Positions 57,185 to 64,000 of a DNA stretch of 64,000 bases are shown here, piece after piece. Each line of letters begins with the position of its first letter. Position 1 is the stretch's first letter. The position numbers were made by a program, and so were the translations under genes. Origin of the DNA: JAYEHL01 sp041653935 (GTDB taxonomy: Bacteria > Chloroflexota > Dehalococcoidia > E44-bin15); NCBI GenBank assembly GCA_041653935.1, contig JBAZEO010000001.1, positions 558,001 through 622,000 of the forward strand, given 5' to 3'. The notes below the pieces were generated by a model. It was not told the DNA's origin. It made no database searches and worked only from the letters and a program-made list of their open reading frames with translations.

Positions 57185-59065
57185 GTGGTCCTAGACAGCA
57201 TTAATGAACCTTCTGATTTAAAAAACCTTACACCCGCTCAACTGGTACGGCTCGCTGCTGATATTAGAAACAGGATCCTGGCCACAGTAAGCGCAAACGG
57301 AGGGCATCTGGCCTCAAGCCTGGGAGCGGTTGAGCTTACTATTGCCCTACATCGCAGCTTCCACAGCCCATCCGACAAGATAGTATGGGATGTCGGACAT
57401 CAATCATACGCGCACAAGCTGCTAACCGGTAGAAAAGATCGCTTCTGTAACATTCGGCAATACGGCGGTTTGAGCGGATTCCCGGACCGGAGCGAGAGCC
57501 CCCACGACCACTTCGGTGCAGGGCACGCTTCCACATCCATATCCGCAGCGCTGGGCATGGCCAAAGCCCGCGATCTCTTGAAAAAAGACTACCATGTGGT
57601 CGCGGTCATAGGGGACGGCTCCCTGACCGGAGGTATGGCCTTTGAAGCAATCAACCATGCCGGACAACTCGGATGCCGGCTAATAGTCGTCCTCAATGAT
57701 AACGGTATGGCGATTTCGCCCTCGATAGGTGCCTTATCAAAACAATTCTCACGGCTACGTTTTACCCGCCGTTATTATCAAGCGAGGAAAGAGGCTTCCT
57801 ACATTGTAAATCGAATGCCGATGAAACGTCCGTTTCTTCAAATACTGTCCAGGTTAGAAAAAGGCGTTAAAGGAATGATCATCCCGTCGATGTTCTGGGA
57901 AGAGTTGGGATTTACCTACATGGGCCCAGTCGACGGCCATAATATAACTGAGCTTGAAGCAGCCTTCGCCCGCGCCAAGGGATACGACAAACGCCCGCTG
58001 CTGATACATGTAGTAACTACCAAAGGGAAAGGCTACAGCCCTGCGGAAGATGACGCCGTCAGCTTTCACGGAGTCTCGCCCAATTTCACTAAAATGGTGA
58101 AAACTACTTCCTTCAGCGAAATATTCGGGCAAACCCTGCTTCGTATCGCTAGGGAGGAACCAAAGGTTATAGCGATAACCGCGGCCATGGCTGATGGCAC
58201 CGGCCTTAATTTCATGAGGAAGGAATTCCCAGACAGGGTCTTTGACGTCGGTATATGTGAACAGCATGCAGTAACGTTCGCGGCAGGACTGGCGACTCAA
58301 GGTTACATACCGGTCATAGCCATATACTCGACATTTCTGCAACGCGCCCTGGACCAGATTATCCACGACGTATGCATACAAAATTTGCCAGTCATATTCG
58401 CCATCGACCGTGGAGGCATAGTAGGAGAGGATGGTAAAACCCATCAGGGAAGTTTTGACCTGTCTTATCTAAATTTTATTCCTAATATTGTAGTTACCGC
58501 TCCCAAGGACGAGAATGAACTGCAGCATCTGCTATATACCGCTGTTAAATCACAGCATCCATTTGCTATACGCTACCCACGGGGCAGCGGCTTGGGCGTT
58601 CCGCTCGATAAAGAACTCCGGGAGATACCCATCGGAAAATGGGAAATATTGCGTAACGGAAACAACGCGGTGATCTTTGCTACGGGATTCAGCGTTTCAT
58701 GCGCCATTTCAGCAGCAGAGAAGCTGGCAAAGACCGGGATTGAATGTACAGTAGTCAATTCACGATTCATCAAACCATTGGACTCTGAATTGATATCAGT
58801 TTTAGCCAGGCATCACACTCGGTTTATTACGGCAGAGGAAAACGCTGTCAGCGGTGGCTTCGGCAGCGCTGTTGTTTCACTGCTCAAGAGCATAAAATCG
58901 GATGCCAGGGTTGAATGCATCGGGATACCCGACGAATTCGTGACGCATGGCCCGCAGAAAGTGCTCCGCGCAAAATATAATCTGGATGCGGAAGGAATCG
59001 CACAGCGGATCATCTCAGCCTTCCCCGAACTAAGTGCACGCTTGCCTACGAAACCGAGCAGGTAA
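57185..59065 (+). CDS. dxs: 1-deoxy-D-xylulose-5-phosphate synthase
   Basis: First step of the MEP isoprenoid pathway, thiamine-diphosphate-dependent. 626 residues from a GTG at 57185. Motifs: ASSLGAVELTIALHR, VWDVGHQSYAHKLLTGR, GFPDRSESPHDHFGAGHASTSISAALGMA, TPP site GDGSLTGGMAFEAINHAG...NDNG and DVGICEQHAVTFAAGLA. The central loop is complete. It supplies IPP/DMAPP for the polyprenyl synthase that follows 47 bp later, and hence for polyprenol carriers. Confidence 0.95.
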   Translation: MVLDSINEPSDLKNLTPAQLVRLAADIRNRILATVSANGGHLASSLGAVELTIALHRSFHSPSDKIVWDVGHQSYAHKLLTGRKDRFCNIRQYGGLSGFPDRSESPHDHFGAGHASTSISAALGMAKARDLLKKDYHVVAVIGDGSLTGGMAFEAINHAGQLGCRLIVVLNDNGMAISPSIGALSKQFSRLRFTRRYYQARKEASYIVNRMPMKRPFLQILSRLEKGVKGMIIPSMFWEELGFTYMGPVDGHNITELEAAFARAKGYDKRPLLIHVVTTKGKGYSPAEDDAVSFHGVSPNFTKMVKTTSFSEIFGQTLLRIAREEPKVIAITAAMADGTGLNFMRKEFPDRVFDVGICEQHAVTFAAGLATQGYIPVIAIYSTFLQRALDQIIHDVCIQNLPVIFAIDRGGIVGEDGKTHQGSFDLSYLNFIPNIVVTAPKDENELQHLLYTAVKSQHPFAIRYPRGSGLGVPLDKELREIPIGKWEILRNGNNAVIFATGFSVSCAISAAEKLAKTGIECTVVNSRFIKPLDSELISVLARHHTRFITAEENAVSGGFGSAVVSLLKSIKSDARVECIGIPDEFVTHGPQKVLRAKYNLDAEGIAQRIISAFPELSARLPTKPSR

Positions 59066-59111
59066 TTCGATCATGCTTAATCATAATCTTTTCTGTATAA
59101 AAGAAGGCTAA

Positions 59112-60116
59112 GTGGAACTGCCAAAAGTATTCTATCGCTACCGTGACGACATAGTAAAAGAACTCGCCTCCAATATCAACGGTGGCAAGCTGGCCATGTA
59201 TGACATGATGCGCTACCACATGGGCTGGACGGACGAGCATGGTAACTCGCAGGATGCAGGCGGCAAACTGGTAAGACCCACGTTGCTTCTCCTTGCATGC
59301 GAGTGCGTCGGAGGCGACTGGCGTTCGGCACTTCCCGCAGCGGCAGCAGTAGAACTGGTACATAATTTTTCACTGATTCACGACGATATCGAAGACGGCG
59401 ACAAAGAGCGAAGACAACGCGCCACCGTATGGAGAATATGGGGCGAACCACAGGCTATAAACCTGGGTGACGCCATGCATTCCATGTCAAGGCTCGCCAT
59501 CACCAGGCTGGACGATAAAGTTATAGCACTAAAAAAAATACTGCAAGCTGCAAGCATTCTGGATAAAACCTGTCTGGAGCTATGTGAAGGACAATACCTC
59601 GATATCCTTTACGAGAGCGAAGTTGACATAAATATAGACGACTATATTCTAATGACCGACCTCAAAACAGCCTCTCTCATTACCTGCTCTGTTAAGCTCG
59701 GCGCCCTGTTAGGAGCAGATGACGAAGCAGTAGTACAAAGGTTTGAACGCTTCGGCAGGAAGCTGGGCATGGCGTATCAAATAATCGATGACGTACTGGG
59801 CATCTGGGGCGATGAGCCTTTCAGCGACATATTGAAGAAGAAAAAGACCCTTCCCATAATCTATGCGCTTGAACATACAGGCGATAAAGACCGATCTAAG
59901 TTACTGGAGATATATACCAGAAAATCGATAAATCAAGCCGGAGTCAGACAGGTTATTGAAATACTCAATCGGCTTAAAGCAGAAGAATATTCAAGACGTC
60001 TAGCGCAACAATATTACAATGAAGCATTGGCAGAACTTTGCGAGTCCGACCTGTCTGCGCCAACTTGCAGGGAACTGAAAGAAGTTACCGATTTTCTGAT
60101 GGATCGTGAGTATTAG
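59112..60116 (+). CDS. Polyprenyl diphosphate synthase (GGPP/FPP synthase family)
   Basis: 334 residues from a GTG at 59112. trans-Isoprenyl diphosphate synthase motifs: GGKLVRPTLLLLACE, first Asp-rich HDDIEDGDKERR, 'WGEPQAINLGDAMHSMS', second motif 'MAYQIIDDVLGIWGDE', followed by KKKTLPIIYAL. It elongates DMAPP with IPP. The residues before the first DDxxD (FSLI) are not bulky at the usual positions, so C15-C20 or longer products are possible; chain length cannot be read. Downstream of dxs, so one isoprenoid unit. The product could feed the GGR-like enzyme at 51.5 kb. Confidence 0.9.
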   Translation: MELPKVFYRYRDDIVKELASNINGGKLAMYDMMRYHMGWTDEHGNSQDAGGKLVRPTLLLLACECVGGDWRSALPAAAAVELVHNFSLIHDDIEDGDKERRQRATVWRIWGEPQAINLGDAMHSMSRLAITRLDDKVIALKKILQAASILDKTCLELCEGQYLDILYESEVDINIDDYILMTDLKTASLITCSVKLGALLGADDEAVVQRFERFGRKLGMAYQIIDDVLGIWGDEPFSDILKKKKTLPIIYALEHTGDKDRSKLLEIYTRKSINQAGVRQVIEILNRLKAEEYSRRLAQQYYNEALAELCESDLSAPTCRELKEVTDFLMDREY

Positions 60117-60232
60117 ATATACAAACGTCGATAGTGAGCAAAATCGGAATCGCTTCCAATTAGGTCTTTCTAAATTTTGTTCGAGCTATTAAGATAGTTA
60201 TCTAAAGAAAGAGCGCTTTCAAGAGGTGTTGT

Positions 60233-61423
60233 ATGGAAAAGAAAACTATCAGGGATATTGATGTTGCGGAAAAACGCGTCTTAGTGCGCGTCGATCTGAA
60301 CGTGCCTTTGGATGAAAACACCGGCGCGATCTTGGACGACACGCGCATAAAGGCAGTAATCCCAACAATTAGATATCTCATCGAAAATAAGGCTATGATT
60401 ATTCTGTGTTCACACCTCGGACGGCCGAACGGCAAGGTAATCGAGTCGATGCGCATGGCTCCAGTAGCGAAGCGTCTGGCATCAATAATAGAAAAGCCCG
60501 TGGCGACAACGAGCGACTGCATCGGCAATGAGGCGGAGAAAGCCGCTACGAACCTCAAGAATGGAGACCTCCTACTGCTCGAGAACCTGCGTTTCCATGT
60601 TGAAGAGGAGAAAAACGATCCCGAGTTCTCCAAGGCGCTGGCAAAGCTGGCTGACATATATGTCAACGATGCCTTCGGCACGGCGCACCGCGCACACGCT
60701 TCCACAGTAGGCGTTACAAAGTACATTCCTTCGGTATCCGGATTCCTGATGCAAAAAGAGATCGAGGTCATGGGCAAGGCATTGACCAATCCAACACGCC
60801 CATTTGCCAGCATCATCGGAGGCGCCAAGATAAGCGATAAGATCGGCGTTCTGGATAATATATTAGAAAAGGTAAACACATTGCTCATCGGCGGCGGCAT
60901 GGTTGCGACCTTCCTCAAAGCGATGAACTACGGGAGCGGCAAATCCTCGGTCGAGGAGGACAAACTAGACCTTGCCAGGCAGCTCATGGACAAAGCAAAA
61001 ACAAAGGGCGTAAAACTGCTTCTTCCTATCGATATCGTCGTCGCCGATAGATTCGCCGCCGATGCCAAATCAAAGACCGTGCCCATCGATAAGGTTCCCG
61101 ACGACTGGTTCATAATGGATATCGGGCATAAAACCATCGACCTGTTCGAGAGCGAACTTAAGAAGTGCAAAACGATCATCTGGAATGGCCCGATGGGCGT
61201 TTTTGAATATCCCAAGTTCAGCAGGGGCACCGCAAGCATCGCTAAAACGCTGGCCGGTTTGAAGGCTACTACCATAATCGGCGGCGGCTCTACTGCCGAG
61301 GCAGTAGAGGAGATGGGGCTGGCGGACAAGATGACGCACGTCTCAACAGGTGGTGGAGCTTCACTTGAATTTCTCGAAGGCAAAACGCTCCCTGGAGTAG
61401 CCGCGCTTCAAGATAAGAAATAA
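60233..61423 (+). CDS. pgk: Phosphoglycerate kinase
   Basis: Converts 1,3-bisphosphoglycerate and ADP to 3-phosphoglycerate and ATP. 396 residues, normal length. KRVLVRVDLNVPLDE, ILCSHLGRPNG, 'LLLENLRFHVEEEKNDPEF', 'VNDAFGTAHRAHASTVG' and 'GGGSTAEAVEEMG...HVSTGGGASLEFLEGKTLPGV' are all present. AAGAGGTG before the ATG. First of pgk-apgM-tpiA-miaA. Confidence 0.96.
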   Translation: MEKKTIRDIDVAEKRVLVRVDLNVPLDENTGAILDDTRIKAVIPTIRYLIENKAMIILCSHLGRPNGKVIESMRMAPVAKRLASIIEKPVATTSDCIGNEAEKAATNLKNGDLLLLENLRFHVEEEKNDPEFSKALAKLADIYVNDAFGTAHRAHASTVGVTKYIPSVSGFLMQKEIEVMGKALTNPTRPFASIIGGAKISDKIGVLDNILEKVNTLLIGGGMVATFLKAMNYGSGKSSVEEDKLDLARQLMDKAKTKGVKLLLPIDIVVADRFAADAKSKTVPIDKVPDDWFIMDIGHKTIDLFESELKKCKTIIWNGPMGVFEYPKFSRGTASIAKTLAGLKATTIIGGGSTAEAVEEMGLADKMTHVSTGGGASLEFLEGKTLPGVAALQDKK

Positions 61424-61452
61424 CACGAGTTGGTTCAAAAGAGGTCAATGAT

Positions 61453-62667
61453 ATGATCAGCTTAAAACAACTAAAGCAAGTAGCGGAATCCACCCCATCA
61501 AAGATCGTCTTTCTAGTGATGGACGGACTTGGGGGACTGCCGCATCCTGATACAGGCAAAACGGAGCTTGAGAGCGCCCGCAGGCCGAACCTCGACAAGC
61601 TGGCAAAGGACGGCATCTGCGGCATGAGCACAACCGTCAGCGCCGGCATCACACCCGGCAGCGCACCCGGACATCTGGCCATATTCGGATACAACCCGCT
61701 CGAACCGAAATACCAGATAGGTCGAGGTGTGTTAGAGGCCCTTGGAATCGGCTTCGATTTAAAGAATGGGGACCTGGCGATCAGGGGCAATTTCTGCACC
61801 ATCGATAAGGCCGGGCTGATAACCGACCGCAGGGCGGGCCGCATACCGACGGAAAAGTGCGAAGAGCTGTGCGCAAAGCTGAGCAAGATCAGAGTTAAGG
61901 GAGCCGAGACCTTTGTCAGCCCGGTTAAGGAACACCGTTTCGTGCTTGTTTTCCGAGGCAAGAACCTTCTCCCTGACATCAACGACACCGACCCGCAGAA
62001 ACTGGGAGTGGCGCCATTGCCGGCAATTCCGAATCAATCTGCTGCTAAAACGACAGCCGCTATAGTGAATGAGTTTTTGGGCAAAGCAAGGAAAGTTCTG
62101 TCAGATGAGCGCCCGGCGAACATGGTGCTGCTGCGCGGCTTCGCCAAGTACCCGCCCGCAGTGCCGCCGATGTCCAAGGTTTTCAATCTCAAACCGGCGG
62201 CCATCGCTATATACCCCATGTATCGCGGGCTGGCTAAAGTGGTAGGCATGGATATACTACAGGCGGGAAGCACAATAAAGGATGAATTCTCCACTGTAGT
62301 CAAAAACTACGACAAATACGATTTTTTCTTCATCCACATAAAAGGCACAGACAGCGCCGGAGAGGACGGTGACTTCGCGCGCAAGGTCAGCGTTATCGAG
62401 GAGGTGGATCGGGAACTGCCCATGCTCATCGATCTCAAACCCGATGTCATTGTCGTCACAGCCGATCACTCCACCCCGGCGTTGCTTAAGGGCCACAGCT
62501 GGCACCCCGTGCCGTTCCTGCTGTGTTCGAAGTGGTGCCGCCGCGATGACGTTCAGGAGTTCTCCGAGAGCGCCTGCGTCCACGGAGCGCTGGGTGTATT
62601 CCCCGCAACGGATATCATACCGCTGGCGCTGGCGAATGCGCTCAAGCTGGATAAATATGGAGCGTAG
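61453..62667 (+). CDS. apgM: 2,3-bisphosphoglycerate-independent phosphoglycerate mutase, archaeal type
   Basis: 404 residues of the ApgM branch of the alkaline-phosphatase superfamily: VFLVMDGLGGLPHPDTGKTELESARRPNLD with the metal Asp, the catalytic Ser in 'ITPGSAPGHLAIFGYNP', 'QIGRGVLEALGIGF', then DFFFIHIKGTDSAGEDGD and DHSTPALLKGHSWHPVPFLL with metal ligands. Interconverts 3- and 2-phosphoglycerate. This family is typical of archaea and some bacteria including Dehalococcoidia. Between pgk and tpiA. Confidence 0.93.
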   Translation: MISLKQLKQVAESTPSKIVFLVMDGLGGLPHPDTGKTELESARRPNLDKLAKDGICGMSTTVSAGITPGSAPGHLAIFGYNPLEPKYQIGRGVLEALGIGFDLKNGDLAIRGNFCTIDKAGLITDRRAGRIPTEKCEELCAKLSKIRVKGAETFVSPVKEHRFVLVFRGKNLLPDINDTDPQKLGVAPLPAIPNQSAAKTTAAIVNEFLGKARKVLSDERPANMVLLRGFAKYPPAVPPMSKVFNLKPAAIAIYPMYRGLAKVVGMDILQAGSTIKDEFSTVVKNYDKYDFFFIHIKGTDSAGEDGDFARKVSVIEEVDRELPMLIDLKPDVIVVTADHSTPALLKGHSWHPVPFLLCSKWCRRDDVQEFSESACVHGALGVFPATDIIPLALANALKLDKYGA

Positions 62668-62668
62668 C

Positions 62669-63427
62669 ATGAGAAAGCTATTTATCGCGGGCAACTGGAA
62701 GATGAACACCACGCTGATGGAGGCCGTCGACCTCGTGAATGAAATGAAAGAGCCGCTCGATCGTATCGATAACGTCGATAAGGTTGTCTGCCCCCCGTTC
62801 ATCTCTATAGCTGTAATCTCCGAGATCCTCATGGATTCGTCCATCAAAGTGGGTGCGCAGAATATGTATTTCAAAGAGAAGGGCGCATTCACGGGTGAGA
62901 TATCGCCGGCAATGTTAGTCGACATTTGCGAATACGTCATCATCGGGCATTCCGAGCGAAGGCAATATTTCAACGAGACAGATGAGACCGTTAATAAAAA
63001 GGTCAGGGCGGCGCTGGATGCAGAGCTGAAACCGATCATATGCGTCGGCGAGAACCTGGAGCAGAACCAGAGAAAAGAAACGGAAGAAATCGTAACAGGC
63101 CAGGTAAGGAAAGCCCTTGACGACATCAGCTATTCGCCCGCAATCGTAATCGCCTATGAGCCGATCTGGGCTATCGGCACGGGCAAAGCGTCCACGGGAA
63201 TAGATGCCAACACTACTATAAAAATTATCAGAAATACGATAGCCGACATATACAATGGCAGGGCAGCCCAGGATATGCGCATACTGTACGGAGGCAGCGT
63301 GACCGCCGCCAATATCGGCGAATTCATCAATCAACCCGAGATCGACGGCGGTCTGGTAGGCGGCGCCAGCCTCAAAGCGAAAGAATTCATCAGCATGGTG
63401 GAGCAGGCAGCATCGATCCGGAAATGA
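62669..63427 (+). CDS. tpiA: Triosephosphate isomerase
   Basis: 252 residues from the ATG at 62669, 1 bp after the apgM stop; GGAG lies inside the apgM end. Catalytic residues: Lys in GNWKMN, His in IIGHSERRQYF, Glu in YEPIWAIGTGK, then YGGSVTAANIGE and GGLVGGASLKAKEF. The open frame extends upstream through apgM out of register and should be ignored. Overlaps miaA by 4 bp. Confidence 0.96.
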   Translation: MRKLFIAGNWKMNTTLMEAVDLVNEMKEPLDRIDNVDKVVCPPFISIAVISEILMDSSIKVGAQNMYFKEKGAFTGEISPAMLVDICEYVIIGHSERRQYFNETDETVNKKVRAALDAELKPIICVGENLEQNQRKETEEIVTGQVRKALDDISYSPAIVIAYEPIWAIGTGKASTGIDANTTIKIIRNTIADIYNGRAAQDMRILYGGSVTAANIGEFINQPEIDGGLVGGASLKAKEFISMVEQAASIRK

Positions 63428-64000
63428 GCCGCATCATAGCCATAGTAGGGCCCACCGCTACGGGCAAGAGCGCTCTGGCTGTCGGGCTGGCGTTGGCGCT
63501 CGGCGGCGAGATAGTGAGCGCGGACAGCCGTCAGGTATACAAATACATGGACATCGGCACCGCCAAGCCGAGCCGCGAAGACCGCACGAAAGTACCACAT
63601 CATATTATTGACATAACTACACCAAATGAAGATTTCACGCTCGCAACCTATCAAGAGCTGGCCTTTGAAGCGATAGCGGATATCCAGCGGAGGGGCAAGC
63701 TGGCTCTTCTGGTGGGAGGTAGCGGCCTGTACGTGCGGGCTGTGACCGGCGGCCTCAGTATCCCCAAGGTCGCCCCTGATCCTGAACTGAGACACAAGCT
63801 CGAAGAGAGGGCGGCGCAGGAAGGTTACCAATATCTATACAACGAACTGCAGAAAGCCGACCCGTCAGCCGCCGAGAAGATCGACCCGCGCAACGTACGC
63901 CGCGTGATACGCGCCCTGGAGGTTTGCCTTACCGCCGGCGTCCCTTTCTCACAGCTCCAACAATCATCACCCAAAATATCAACACTGATAACAGGCCTAA
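63424..64000 (+). CDS. miaA: tRNA dimethylallyltransferase, 3' end outside window
   Basis: Adds dimethylallyl to A37 of tRNAs reading UNN codons. The ATG at 63424 overlaps the tpiA stop (ATGA), and the frame is open to the window end (192 codons of a usual ~310). P-loop GPTATGKSALA; substrate loop ADSRQVYKYMDIGTAKP; 'VPHHIIDITTPNEDFTLATYQ'; LLVGGSGLYVRAV; 'DPRNVRRVIRALEV'. It uses DMAPP, the product of the MEP pathway headed by the nearby dxs. Confidence 0.95.
   Translation, partial: MSRIIAIVGPTATGKSALAVGLALALGGEIVSADSRQVYKYMDIGTAKPSREDRTKVPHHIIDITTPNEDFTLATYQELAFEAIADIQRRGKLALLVGGSGLYVRAVTGGLSIPKVAPDPELRHKLEERAAQEGYQYLYNELQKADPSAAEKIDPRNVRRVIRALEVCLTAGVPFSQLQQSSPKISTLITGL

Noticed and set aside
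62369..62668. In-frame extension upstream of tpiA
   Set aside because: It lies within apgM in another frame; the ATG at 62669 has a ribosome site and gives the normal TIM length.
1..64000. CRISPR array, prophage, insertion sequence or transposase gene
   Set aside because: No regularly spaced direct repeats and no transposase, integrase or phage structural motifs were seen in any frame; the only repeats are the intergenic families and coding repeats described.

Overview
The window is 64 kb of a bacterial chromosome. No rRNA or other lineage marker is present, so the assignment is an inference from gene content. An archaeal-type STT3 oligosaccharyltransferase, an archaeal-type apgM phosphoglycerate mutase, a pyruvoyl SpeD with SpeE, the pgk-apgM-tpiA-miaA run, and intergenic spacers filled with hairpin-rich dispersed repeats all fit Chloroflexota, most likely class Dehalococcoidia. 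Coding density is high, many genes overlap by 4 bp (ATGA/GTGA), and GTG/TTG starts are common.

Layout. 0-11.5 kb: accessory and surface functions. These are a coiled-coil gene cut by the left edge, a large frameshifted Calx-beta-type surface protein, a Cache-domain lipoprotein, a PAS histidine kinase with an expanded heptad-like repeat, an old-yellow-enzyme/dienoyl-CoA-reductase type flavoprotein and a tail-anchored Ala-rich coiled coil. Five copies of a roughly 27-bp element lie between these genes. 11.5-16.1 kb: tRNA-Glu and a tightly overlapped minus-strand operon (antiporter, histidine phosphatase, endonuclease III, zincin, argC). 16.1-26 kb: tldD/tldE, HEAT and GNAT genes, an SDR-MaoC-MaoC acyl-CoA set and pcrA, with three copies of a ~130-bp multi-hairpin repeat in the spacers. 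26-31 kb: universal stress protein, a zinc-finger/membrane pair, and an HD-GYP regulator, histidine kinase and CheY-like receiver. 31-35 kb: speD/speE, a transglutaminase-TPR protein, a MauE/DoxX-type protein, tRNA-Phe/Leu/Gln/Asn and a rhodanese-ferritin fusion.

35-49.7 kb is a glycan locus: STT3 oligosaccharyltransferase, flippase, GDP-mannose-dehydratase-like enzyme, perosamine-synthetase-like aminotransferase, acetyltransferase, sugar C-methyltransferase, two further methyltransferases, three glycosyltransferases, a Dpm1-like synthase and the remnant of a fourth glycosyltransferase. By eye it is more AT-rich than its flanks. It runs without a strand change into purB, purE, a geranylgeranyl-reductase-like enzyme and purD. 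54-64 kb: EncFtn-like ferritin, guaA, sua5, rpiB, dxs, polyprenyl synthase, pgk, apgM, tpiA and miaA (cut by the right edge).

The most interesting reading is an archaeal-like N-glycosylation system in a bacterium. STT3, a Dpm1-like enzyme, polyprenol synthesis with a possible chain-saturating reductase, and a cell-surface protein with about 35 N-X-S/T sequons are all in one window. Other items worth checking are the two intergenic repeat families, the decaying glycosyltransferase gene, the rhodanese-ferritin fusion and the expanded coiled coil inside the histidine kinase.
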